Positions 1 through 7,225 of a stretch of 64,000 bases of DNA are shown piece after piece. The notes beneath the pieces were generated by a model, which worked only from the letters and a program-made list of their open reading frames with translations, ran no database searches and was not told where the DNA came from. How positions within the stretch are numbered: the stretch's first letter is position 1; the number at the start of each line of letters is the position of its first letter. The stretch spans positions 434,001 to 498,000 of the forward strand of contig NZ_WASO01000015.1 of assembly GCF_009712605.1 (NCBI RefSeq). The letters run 5' to 3'. This stretch comes from Paludibacter sp. GTDB lineage: Bacteria; Bacteroidota; Bacteroidia; Bacteroidales; Paludibacteraceae. A program made the translations under genes and the position numbers.

Positions 1-177
1 CTTGCTGCGTGTTATGTCGAGACTACCAATGAATGAGTCATTAATATTTGCTTCTTTAACCATTGCCTTAGAGAGCAGCCCTTCAAATCGAAGCGTGTCA
101 GTGATATTGGCTCCAGAGAGATTTTGTATCCCCGTCAGGCATATAATAAACAGTATGGATGAAACGATATTTTTCAT
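1..177 (-). CDS. Exported protein, N-terminal part only (runs off the left edge)
   Basis: Translating the minus strand from the ATG at 177 gives an open frame of 59 codons that leaves the window. The first residues (MKNIVSSILFIICLTGIQ) form a typical Sec signal peptide with a basic start and a hydrophobic core, followed by a polar stretch. It lies 37 bases downstream of the 356-residue gene on the same strand, so it is probably the last visible member of the leftward operon that begins at 3731. The family cannot be recognised from this fragment. The frame and signal peptide are seen directly; envelope location is inferred. Confidence 0.6.
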   Translation of the reverse strand, partial: MKNIVSSILFIICLTGIQNLSGANITDTLRFEGLLSKAMVKEANINDSFIGSLDITRSK

Positions 178-214
178 GATTGAAAGATATTAAGCAGAAA
201 TATGTACCTGGGAA

Positions 215-1285
215 TTACTTTTTCGGCTTGGAAAATAATAAAGAAGGCGAAGTGTATGTTTCGTGCATATCTTTGACTTTTACTGCCTTGTCTATAGCTA
301 ATTCTGAAAATACCTCACTAATTTCTCCAAAACGATTGTCGAGATATGCAATGCCTAATTTTTTGTAAGCAGACTGAGCTAAATCGGTCACGGCATCTTC
401 CAATGTGGTGAGAACAGCTTTATTGATGATCACATTTACATTTAAATTTTGAAGATCAACATTGGTGAGCTTCCCGGCTACAAAATCATTTGCGGCGTTT
501 TCAACAGACGAAATGCTGTATCTGGTAATATTAAGCATGAAAGCTCCGATTGCGGCAGGCAGTTTGCCATTTGGTAAATCGCTAATTTCAGAGTTGCGGC
601 TCATTATTTTTTTGAATTCAAGCGTTTCTCCGATATCGACTCTTTCGCTCTGTGTTGCTTCAATACCCTTTTCAGGTATCATTTCCGCCATATAGTTATA
701 ATCGTAACAAAGCTTTAACGATCGGGTTTTGCCATCCAGAGTTGTTATAGTTAAGTTGTTGTTAGTCGGAACACTGCCATTGGGTGTCGTTCCAGTCCCT
801 TGGGTTGTGTTTCCAGATCCAGGAAAAGGCCGGGGACGGGATGTCGTATTATTGTTTGTCGTGTGATTGCTTGCAACCGGAGGTGTCGGTTTAACGGGTT
901 TGTAAACAGGAATGTCGTGAGAGCGATCATTTGCAGCTCTTGCTTTTGCCAGATTGGATTTTACAGTGGTATTAAACGGATCATACCATTGCGCTTTTTT
1001 GAGCATCCGGATGGCTTTGCTGTAATCGCCGGAATTCATGAACCGGATTGCGCTCTCATTGTAGTTGCTGGCTTTTTCAAGTCTTCTGTAATAAGAGGCA
1101 GAATAAGAACTGGTAGTGTTTGTATTGTAAGATGATGAGGTATTGCCTCTGTCTATACGTACCCCTGTCATATGCTCAAGCTGGCCGATTGCGCTTTGAG
1201 CGTTTATTTGGTTGCCTGCCGATATAAATGTGCAAAGCAGCATCAGACAGAGAATTTTTATGCCGGTTTGAGATCTGGTTTTCAT
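215..1285 (-). CDS. Exported protein with TPR-like region, function unknown
   Basis: A 356-residue protein that I do not recognise. Residues 1-29 are a signal peptide ending in INA before QSAIGQ. Residues about 65-118 (AIRFMNSGDYSKAIRMLKKA and what follows) read like one or two tetratricopeptide helices. Residues about 125-175 are low-complexity, rich in Thr, Asn, Pro and Gly, and look like a flexible linker. The C-terminal half (about 178-356) is a globular region with no motif I can name. Neighbours on both sides on this strand are exported or membrane proteins with gaps of 37-46 bases, which supports one operon. A periplasmic or surface-attached role is likely; partner and ligand are unknown. 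Confidence 0.7.
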   Translation of the reverse strand: MKTRSQTGIKILCLMLLCTFISAGNQINAQSAIGQLEHMTGVRIDRGNTSSSYNTNTTSSYSASYYRRLEKASNYNESAIRFMNSGDYSKAIRMLKKAQWYDPFNTTVKSNLAKARAANDRSHDIPVYKPVKPTPPVASNHTTNNNTTSRPRPFPGSGNTTQGTGTTPNGSVPTNNNLTITTLDGKTRSLKLCYDYNYMAEMIPEKGIEATQSERVDIGETLEFKKIMSRNSEISDLPNGKLPAAIGAFMLNITRYSISSVENAANDFVAGKLTNVDLQNLNVNVIINKAVLTTLEDAVTDLAQSAYKKLGIAYLDNRFGEISEVFSELAIDKAVKVKDMHETYTSPSLLFSKPKK

Positions 1286-1331
1286 GATCTTGTAAAATTA
1301 AAGGTGCTTTTGATAAAAGTGAGTCGTAAAA

Positions 1332-1730
1332 TTACAGTTCATTCAGTATTTCAGCTCTTTTGCTTTGATATTCAATATCGGTGATAAGTTTCTTGTTTTT
1401 AAGATCTTCCAGTTGAGCAAGCCGTGATTCTATATCGCCGTTTTGTTGCGTCGTTGTTTTGTCTGCCATATCTTCGTTATTTATATCTACGTCCATTACC
1501 GATAGCCCTTTGTTGCTAAAGAAGTTTACCAGTGAAAAAGTAGTAATGCCTAGTGCAAACAAGATGAAAATAATAAAGAACAGAGTAATCACAGGGCCTC
1601 CGTCGTCGAAACCTGATTCCTGACTGACCGTGACAAAGAAAACAATGCCAAAAATGGTGAAACAAAGTCCGGCGATTGCACCCATCAGGGAAGATGCTTT
1701 GCTTGGCTTTACTTTAGTGTTAAGCTTCAT
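1332..1730 (-). CDS. Small two-helix membrane protein with C-terminal SHOCT domain
   Basis: A 132-residue protein. Two hydrophobic segments are visible, about residues 16-34 (GAIAGLCFTIFGIVFFVTV) and 47-69, separated by a short acidic and glycine loop. The last 30 residues (RLAQLEDLKNKKLITDIEYQ and onward to NEL) match the SHOCT pattern, a short helical motif found at the C-terminus of many small bacterial membrane proteins and thought to mediate oligomerisation. No enzymatic residue is seen. It lies 46 bases upstream of the TPR-like gene and 49 bases downstream of the small barrel protein, so it is part of the same operon. Its role is unknown. Confidence 0.72.
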   Translation of the reverse strand: MKLNTKVKPSKASSLMGAIAGLCFTIFGIVFFVTVSQESGFDDGGPVITLFFIIFILFALGITTFSLVNFFSNKGLSVMDVDINNEDMADKTTTQQNGDIESRLAQLEDLKNKKLITDIEYQSKRAEILNEL

Positions 1731-1779
1731 TGTGTTGTAATTTGAAGTGGAAAGAGAGTTTTCCGGCAGGGAAACCCAT

Positions 1780-2277
1780 TTAATAGAAGCAGATGTGCAG
1801 TCCTATTTGTTTGAGCCAATAAAACTGATCTCCGCCGTAGAGGTTGTATACGGGACGTACCCCGATAGAAATTGCGATGGGAGCTAACGTGCATTGCAAC
1901 CCGAACGTGCCGTCAAGTCCGGCAAAAGTATTGTCGTGTTTGGCATTGTCATTCCAATGGGCTTTCTTCCACGATCCCACATGGCCACCAAAGCCGAGAT
2001 ACCAGTCAAAGGGATATGCAATCGGATTATGAACTTCACCCATCAATGTGAAGTTGTAGTATTCTTTGCCAAAACCTCCTATAATGTCGAAGCAATGGCT
2101 TGCCGTAGTAAATGCTTTCAGACTAACTTCATAGACAAAATGATCGGGGTTGGTAATGTCTTTGGAGTTGACAGCAAGTGGTGAACTGACATAAGTTCCT
2201 ATTCCCGCAACATATTGGGAATAAATGGGGATTGATCCTAATAATAAGAAGAGACTAACAAAAATCGTTTTTTTCAT
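1780..2277 (-). CDS. Small outer-membrane beta-barrel-like protein
   Basis: A 165-residue protein with a clear signal peptide (residues 1-20, ending IYSQ). The mature part alternates polar and aromatic residues (YNFTLMGEVHNPIAYPFDWY, YLGFGGHVGSW, GTFGLQCTLAPIAISIGVRP) and ends in HICFY. A terminal aromatic residue after an amphipathic strand is characteristic of outer-membrane beta-barrels. The length suits an eight-stranded barrel. No specific family is recognised. It is co-directional with the DUF5723 barrel 44 bases upstream, so the operon encodes at least two predicted outer-membrane proteins. Confidence 0.68.
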   Translation of the reverse strand: MKKTIFVSLFLLLGSIPIYSQYVAGIGTYVSSPLAVNSKDITNPDHFVYEVSLKAFTTASHCFDIIGGFGKEYYNFTLMGEVHNPIAYPFDWYLGFGGHVGSWKKAHWNDNAKHDNTFAGLDGTFGLQCTLAPIAISIGVRPVYNLYGGDQFYWLKQIGLHICFY

Positions 2278-2321
2278 GGTTAGTTATGGGGTTAATGTTA
2301 GTTTCAGGTAAAATGTTCAGC

Positions 2322-3731
2322 TTAATTGCCGGGGGGCGGTGGAGCCTGTTCCACTCGTTGCTTATATACTTTCTTTTTAGGACTGCTAAAAGCGAATGAT
2401 AGTCCGGTCTGCACGTTGCACTGTTTGATTTTGGGAATTCCGCCTTCGGCATACGAAAGAGGTAGGTAGTCTGTGATAACGTACCAGTTAAATGGTCCGG
2501 CAATGATGTTTAGTCCGGCACCAATATTACTTCCTTCGTTGTTGATGAGTGAGTAGCCTACCGACAAGTTTATCCAGGACAATGGACGCAGGTTGGCCGA
2601 AGCCGTGATAGTTCCGCTTGTGGCAGAGCTCGCAAATCTGCTGTCGTATAGAAGTCCGAAACCTATTTTGTCTTTCAGGATAGAATATTCTGCGCCGAAT
2701 TTTACATGAGCCGTAAGAGATGAATTATAAGCCTTTCCGTTCGGTTTGAAGTGTAGTGATTGTTTGAGGGTGTCGAGTACTGCACCGAATTCATTATCTC
2801 CATTCACCGCAAACGACATGTTGTTGAATGTTGTGTTTGCTTTTACAGAGCCTTCCCAGTCGCTTTTTTGCCAGTGAATAAATCCGAGATCTGTTATAGC
2901 TGCTGAGATAGTCAGGTCTTTTGTGAGTTTATAAGCAGCACCCGCATCCATTCCCAATCCTGTTCCTTTGAATTTTGTCGGACCAAAATCATCTCCATGC
3001 ATGTTGGCAAAATCAGGATAACCCTCTTTGTCAGCATATATTTTACCGGGCACACTCAAACGCAAGGTGCCGGCGCCGGTCATTGTCGTTTGGGCTTCTG
3101 TTCCGTTCAATGAAAGTTGAGAAAACGACATTTTGCTGTTTAGCTGTCCAAATAGTAGTTTGAGTTTGCCACCAACGCTTAAGCGGGGAGTAACCTGACG
3201 CGCGTATCCGAATGAAGTTTCTACATAAGCAGTGGCGTCAATTGCCAAAGAGGAAAGGTCGAAATGTTGGGATGTTGAGTTTTGATCAACACCTTCGAGC
3301 AATAGTCTGAACATGTCTTTGGGGACGCTTGCCGAAGAAACGACTCTTTCTGCTAATCCGAAAGAGAAATAATTTTTGTTTTTCCGGAATCCAAAACCGA
3401 AAATATTCAGCGTTGCTTCGGATTTTATTTCTGTTGAAGGTTTCAGTGTGCGTAGAAAGCTTTGGTATTCTGCACCTTTGTCAAATGCAGAAACTGTTGA
3501 TCCATTGACCGACTTTAAAAGATCGTTCATTGCAAACGAATTGTTCCCCATACCGGCATAGACAGAAGCCAGGCTGATGTAAAAATCCTGACATGGAATA
3601 AATCCCGGGTTTTCGGCAGTTCTGCCTGGGATTTTATTCATGAAATAGAGTGTGTTAGTTTGCGCCATGGAGACCATGGCATTGGAAAGAAGGATGGTAA
3701 TTGCTATACAGGAAGCTATATAGATCTTCAT
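2322..3731 (-). CDS. DUF5723 family outer-membrane beta-barrel protein
   Basis: A 469-residue exported protein. After a signal peptide (about 1-23, ending SMAQ), the segment TLYFMNKIPGRTAENPGFIP is typical of the DUF5723 family found in Bacteroidota. The rest is many glycine- and aromatic-rich amphipathic strands (FGFGFRKNKNYFSFGLAERV, ASANLRPLSWINLSVGYSL), as in a large outer-membrane barrel. The C-terminus ends in a basic, proline-rich tail (QAPPPPGN), unusual for a barrel end. It is the first gene of the leftward operon and follows a good promoter at 3781-3812. Function is not established; a structural or gliding/secretion-related role is only a possibility. Confidence 0.78.
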   Translation of the reverse strand: MKIYIASCIAITILLSNAMVSMAQTNTLYFMNKIPGRTAENPGFIPCQDFYISLASVYAGMGNNSFAMNDLLKSVNGSTVSAFDKGAEYQSFLRTLKPSTEIKSEATLNIFGFGFRKNKNYFSFGLAERVVSSASVPKDMFRLLLEGVDQNSTSQHFDLSSLAIDATAYVETSFGYARQVTPRLSVGGKLKLLFGQLNSKMSFSQLSLNGTEAQTTMTGAGTLRLSVPGKIYADKEGYPDFANMHGDDFGPTKFKGTGLGMDAGAAYKLTKDLTISAAITDLGFIHWQKSDWEGSVKANTTFNNMSFAVNGDNEFGAVLDTLKQSLHFKPNGKAYNSSLTAHVKFGAEYSILKDKIGFGLLYDSRFASSATSGTITASANLRPLSWINLSVGYSLINNEGSNIGAGLNIIAGPFNWYVITDYLPLSYAEGGIPKIKQCNVQTGLSFAFSSPKKKVYKQRVEQAPPPPGN

Positions 3732-3780
3732 ATTTGATTATTTTGGTTGGGAAAATACCACAAAAGGGATCATTTCTCAA

Positions 3781-3812
3781 CAAAAGTATAATATTTATGA
3801 TGTAGATGCAAA
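3781..3812 (-). promoter_or_regulatory. Bacteroidetes-type promoter for the leftward operon
   Basis: On the minus strand the -33 box TTTG (3812-3809) is followed after 20 bases by the -7 box TACTTTTG (3788-3781), an exact match to TAnnTTTG. It lies about 50 bases upstream of the DUF5723 start at 3731, which gives a short leader. Both boxes and the spacing fit the Bacteroidetes sigma-ABfr consensus. Confidence 0.7.
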
Positions 3813-4105
3813 TTTTTTTTGCTGCAAATTGTTGCAGAAATGTCAATTGGTTCTTGGTCGCCAAACAAACTTTTTGTTGCTTGTATGTTGTTTTAAGTGA
3901 GTTGTATAGCAGTAATTGTAATTAGAGATTGTTTCTTGTTGTTGAATATAAAGGTTTTTGTTGTTTATTTTTAGCGTTTTGTTATTGTTAAATATATATT
4001 GTTTATTTGTCTGATGGTTAACTAATATGAGAGAAATATTCATATTGTTTAATATATGGGCGGAAGGTTTAGAGAAAGATTTTGATTGCTTGCCTTAGCG
4101 GTCAA

Positions 4106-4140
4106 TTGTTTTTTTACAGTTTCGATTTTTTATACCTTTG
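4106..4140 (+). promoter_or_regulatory. Promoter for xth-guaD
   Basis: A -7 element TACCTTTG (4133-4140) matches TAnnTTTG exactly. The best -33 candidate is TTG at 4106-4108, with a 24-base spacer, slightly longer than usual. The start codon of xth is about 45 bases downstream. Confidence 0.5.
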
Positions 4141-4184
4141 TGTTTCAACGACAGTTTGAAAGATAATTAAAACAGCAATCAATT

Positions 4185-4949
4185 ATGAAGGTAATTTCAT
4201 ACAATGTAAATGGCATACGATCAGCGATAAGTAAAGGGATGGGAGAGTGGCTGGCACAGGAACGACCGGATGTGTTGTGTTTGCAGGAGACTAAAGCGCA
4301 GCCGGAGCAAATTGATCAACTATTATTTGAGGAACTTGGCTATAACATTCTTGTCAATTCGGCAGAGAAAAAGGGTTATAGCGGGGTTGCTATTTTTAGC
4401 AAGCAGAAACCTGATTTTTACACAACTGGTATAGGAGTGGAGAAATTTGACAACGAAGGACGCGTTATCAGGGCTGACTTTGGAGATTTGACCGTTGTTT
4501 GCGTTTACATACCTTCGGGGACTACCGGTGATATTCGTCAGGACTTTAAGATGGAGTTTCTCGAAGTATTTACAGCTTATTTGCTTGAGTTGAGAAAAGA
4601 ACGTCCTAATCTATTGGTTTGTGGCGATTTTAATATTTGTCATAAGCCGATTGATATCAACCACCCCGAACGCCATACGAAAGATTCCGGATTTTTGCCT
4701 GAAGAGCGGGAATGGTTTGATCGTTTTGTCGGACTGGGCTTTGTCGATACTTTCCGCGAGTTCGATCAAAGTGGCGAAAAATACAGCTGGTGGAGCTTTC
4801 GGGCAGGAGCGAGAAGTAAAAATCTTGGCTGGCGTATCGATTATCACGTTGTTACGTCCGAAGTGAGATCCCGTTTGGCGAATGCCTCCATTTTACCCGA
4901 GGTGATGTTTTCCGACCATTGCCCCGTAGTTGCTGAACTTGATTTTTAA
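4185..4949 (+). CDS. xth: Exodeoxyribonuclease III (AP endonuclease)
   Basis: A 254-residue cytoplasmic DNA-repair enzyme of the exonuclease III / endonuclease-exonuclease-phosphatase fold. It cleaves DNA at abasic sites and removes 3' blocking groups. The start [14 protein letters not shown] contains the conserved Asn7; LQETKAQ supplies the metal-binding Glu35; [11 protein letters not shown] contains Asp148 and Asn150; and the C-terminal [10 protein letters not shown] contains the Asp244-His245 pair of the active site. The length is normal for the family. The guaD gene follows after 6 bases, so the two are co-transcribed. All catalytic motifs are intact. Confidence 0.95.
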   Translation: MKVISYNVNGIRSAISKGMGEWLAQERPDVLCLQETKAQPEQIDQLLFEELGYNILVNSAEKKGYSGVAIFSKQKPDFYTTGIGVEKFDNEGRVIRADFGDLTVVCVYIPSGTTGDIRQDFKMEFLEVFTAYLLELRKERPNLLVCGDFNICHKPIDINHPERHTKDSGFLPEEREWFDRFVGLGFVDTFREFDQSGEKYSWWSFRAGARSKNLGWRIDYHVVTSEVRSRLANASILPEVMFSDHCPVVAELDF

Positions 4950-4955
4950 TTTGCA

Positions 4956-5429
4956 ATGAATAAAGAAGATATGTTGTATATGCGCCGGGCTATAGAGCTG
5001 TCGCGCGCGAGTGTGAGGGATGGCGGAGGCCCATTTGGTGCTCTGGTAGTAAAGAATGGGCAGATTATTGCCGAAGGTTCAAACTGTGTTACCAAACAAC
5101 ATGACCCAACAGCACATGCTGAAATTGTTGCCATCAGGGAGGCTGCCCGCAAGCTCAATACCTTTGATTTGTCGGGGTGCGAGATATACAGTTCCTGCGA
5201 ACCGTGCCCTATGTGCCTTGGAGCTATTTACTGGGCACACCTCGATAAATTGTTTTACGGAAATACCAAAGCAGATGCTCATGATATTGGTTTTGACGAT
5301 TCGTTTATTTACAGGGAGCTCGATTTGAGTCCGGATAAACGACAGTTGCCCATGACTCAGATGCTGGCTGACGAAGCGATACTGGCTTTTCGGGAATGGT
5401 CAGAAAAACCGGATAAAACCGAATATTGA
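4956..5429 (+). CDS. guaD: Guanine deaminase-type nucleoside deaminase
   Basis: A 157-residue zinc-dependent deaminase of the CDA fold. Zinc ligands and catalytic acid are visible as HAE (His54, Glu56) and PCPMC (Cys84, Cys87). The C-terminal part (GFDDSFIYRELDLSPDKRQL through the closing EY) resembles the small guanine deaminases of the Bacillus GuaD type, in which the C-terminal segment is swapped between subunits. That favours guanine to xanthine conversion over tRNA adenosine deamination (TadA), which lacks this tail. It is translationally close to xth (6-base gap). Substrate assignment rests on the tail and is likely rather than certain. Confidence 0.85.
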   Translation: MNKEDMLYMRRAIELSRASVRDGGGPFGALVVKNGQIIAEGSNCVTKQHDPTAHAEIVAIREAARKLNTFDLSGCEIYSSCEPCPMCLGAIYWAHLDKLFYGNTKADAHDIGFDDSFIYRELDLSPDKRQLPMTQMLADEAILAFREWSEKPDKTEY

Positions 5430-5473
5430 CGACTTTTTTGGAATTAGAACAGAATTAATTTTGTTAAAAAAAG

Positions 5474-5501
5474 AACCCTTCAGATGAATTTCTGAAGGGT
5501 T
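5474..5501. terminator. Hairpin terminator after guaD
   Basis: A perfect 11-base stem (AACCCTTCAGA / TCTGAAGGGTT) with a 6-base loop lies 45 bases after guaD. The downstream side is only moderately T-rich (TTTGTTGTGTT), while the other side has a run of A, so read on the minus strand it would have a strong T tract. It may work in both directions. Confidence 0.6.
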
Positions 5502-5621
5502 TGTTGTGTTGGCGGGGATTGAATATGTTTGTTTGTGTTCTGTGTAAATAACATATAATCAAGTTTATATTGATTTTTGTTGTATTTGTGAGTTGCGTTA
5601 TGTAATTATAACATTTACTTA

Positions 5622-5653
5622 ATTGTTTTGAAGTGATAATAGTTATAATTTTG
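5622..5653 (+). promoter_or_regulatory. Promoter for the MarR-efflux operon
   Basis: The -7 box TAATTTTG (5646-5653) matches TAnnTTTG exactly, and ATTG at 5622-5625 gives a -33 box with a 20-base spacer. The MarR start codon is 41 bases downstream of the -7 box. Confidence 0.55.
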
Positions 5654-5676
5654 TAACCATTATTCGATAGTAATAA

Positions 5677-5688
5677 TTCAAATTTGAA
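5677..5688. promoter_or_regulatory. Possible MarR operator (palindrome)
   Basis: TTCAAATTTGAA is a perfect 12-base palindrome between the predicted promoter and the MarR start codon. MarR-family repressors commonly bind palindromes overlapping or just downstream of their own promoter. The site is seen directly; binding is inferred. Confidence 0.4.
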
Positions 5689-5693
5689 ATAAG

Positions 5694-6170
5694 ATGGAAA
5701 AACAGAACAATGAAATAGATTCCGTTGCGGAAAATCTGGCTCATATTGTTCCAATTCTGAAGCGAATATTTATCAAAGGGCTTCGAACTAAAACAAATCT
5801 GTCTCCGCAGACTTTGTATACCCTGGGTGCTTTGTCGTATCACAAGAAGCTTACCATGAGTGGGATTGGTAACCATCTCTCGGTTCCAAAGCCACATGTG
5901 ACGGCGTTGGTGGATAAACTGATAGCAGAAGGACTGGTAGAGCGTTTGAGTGACGAACGGGACAGGCGGATTATTTATATCCAATTGACAGAAAAAGGGA
6001 AAGACACCTTCAAGGAGGTCAAAAGAATGATGACTGAGTCGTTTCGGGCTGAGCTTAGCATATTTGACGAAGACAAGATACATAAAATGTATGAATGCTC
6101 GCGTTATATTCGGGAAACATTGGATGAAATGGCAAAATCATTTCAAACCGGTTGTTGTTCAGGTAACTAA
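5694..6170 (+). CDS. MarR family transcriptional regulator
   Basis: A 158-residue winged-helix regulator. Residues about 48-110 contain the helix-turn-helix and wing: LTMSGIGNHLSVPKPHVTAL is the recognition region, and LVERLSDERDRRIIYIQLT is the conserved MarR wing with the Asp-Glu-Arg-Asp-Arg-Arg signature. Flanking helices provide the dimer interface. The C-terminus carries a Cys-Cys pair (TGCCSGN) that could be redox- or metal-sensitive, but this is speculation. It is the first gene of an operon with an EmrA/EmrB/TolC efflux system, 53 bases before emrA, so it most probably represses the pump until a toxic ligand binds. Confidence 0.92.
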   Translation: MEKQNNEIDSVAENLAHIVPILKRIFIKGLRTKTNLSPQTLYTLGALSYHKKLTMSGIGNHLSVPKPHVTALVDKLIAEGLVERLSDERDRRIIYIQLTEKGKDTFKEVKRMMTESFRAELSIFDEDKIHKMYECSRYIRETLDEMAKSFQTGCCSGN

Positions 6171-6223
6171 TCAAGAATAAATATAAACTGAAAGGGAATG
6201 GCCCTTCTTAAAATTAAAACGGT

Positions 6224-7225
6224 ATGAGTAGTGTAAAAAAAGATTGGAAAGTGTATATCCCATTGGCGGTTGTTGTTGTAGCTGTCGTTGTGGGAGGAAT
6301 TTATTGGTATGTTGATTATTCAAGCTATCTGAAAACGGATGATGCGTATGTCGCATCCGACAACATCTCGGTTAGTTCTAAAATTATGGGTCGCATTTCG
6401 CACCTGTACGTTCAGGAAGGCGATTCTGTAAAGCAAGGTCAACTTTTGGCTGAACTTGACAGCGCTGATTTGTTGGCACAAAAGAAACAGATTGTGGCTG
6501 GCAAAGCACAGACCGAAGCCAATAAAGCGCAGACCGAAGCAAAATTTATCTTTGATCAAAAGAGTATCAAGGTAGCCCAAATTGCTTTTGAAAAGGCAAA
6601 AGAAGATTTTGAGCGTTCAAAAACCCAGTATAATGGTGGCGTTGCAACAAAAGAACAATACGATCATAATAAAAAAGCATTGGAAACGGCTCAGGCTCAA
6701 TATGAAGCAGCCACTGCTCAGTTGCAGGTTTCAAAGTCGCAAATTAAAACAGCTGAAGCTTCTATTGTAAGTGCCGATGCTCAGATTGGGGTGATATCTA
6801 CCCAGTTGAACAATACAAAATTGTATGCTCCTGCTGACGGAGTAATTGCAAAACGCTGGTTGTTACCGGGCGATATTGCACAACCCGGACAATCGATTTA
6901 TACGGTGAACAATAACAATAAGTTCTGGATTCTTGTCTATCTTGAAGAAACCAAGATGGAAAAGCTTCACTTGGGACAAAACGCTATCTTTACAATCGAT
7001 ACATATCCGGATGTTACTTTCAAAGGCAAAATATTTACCGTTAGCTCATCTACAGCTTCTCAGTTTTCTTTGATTCCGCCAAATAACGCATCCGGTAACT
7101 TTACGAAAGTGACACAACGTGTGCCGGTTAAGATTTCGATTGATGCAACCGAAGGTGGTCAGAAACTATCATCGTTCAAATTCATGACGGGAATGTCGGC
7201 TGTGGTTAAAATTGTGAAGGAATAA
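6224..7225 (+). CDS. emrA: HlyD/EmrA family membrane-fusion (periplasmic adaptor) protein
   Basis: A 333-residue adaptor that links the inner-membrane pump to the outer-membrane channel of a tripartite efflux system. One N-terminal membrane anchor is visible (about residues 10-29). The lipoyl half-motifs are at about 45-80 (DDAYVASDNISVSSKIMGRI) and about 205-225 (LYAPADGVIAKRWLLPGD). Between them, residues about 85-195 are Ala/Gln/Lys-rich and form the long alpha-helical hairpin. Its stop codon overlaps the start of emrB by one base (TAATG), which indicates translational coupling. Length and order are standard for EmrA. Confidence 0.92.
   Translation: MSSVKKDWKVYIPLAVVVVAVVVGGIYWYVDYSSYLKTDDAYVASDNISVSSKIMGRISHLYVQEGDSVKQGQLLAELDSADLLAQKKQIVAGKAQTEANKAQTEAKFIFDQKSIKVAQIAFEKAKEDFERSKTQYNGGVATKEQYDHNKKALETAQAQYEAATAQLQVSKSQIKTAEASIVSADAQIGVISTQLNNTKLYAPADGVIAKRWLLPGDIAQPGQSIYTVNNNNKFWILVYLEETKMEKLHLGQNAIFTIDTYPDVTFKGKIFTVSSSTASQFSLIPPNNASGNFTKVTQRVPVKISIDATEGGQKLSSFKFMTGMSAVVKIVKE

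Larger units (their letters stand above)
3732..4184. other. Divergent AT-rich intergenic region
   Basis: This 453-base gap separates the leftward operon from xth. Besides the two opposing promoters (3781-3812 minus, 4106-4140 plus), bases 3890-4060 are very T-rich with no convincing reading frame, hairpin or RNA gene. Short frames on the minus strand here start in low-complexity sequence and were not accepted. Confidence 0.6.

Noticed and set aside
3655-4043. Short minus-strand frames upstream of the DUF5723 gene
   Set aside because: They overlap the promoter and gene start, consist of low-complexity AT-rich translation (Asn/Lys/Ile/Thr), and lack any motif.
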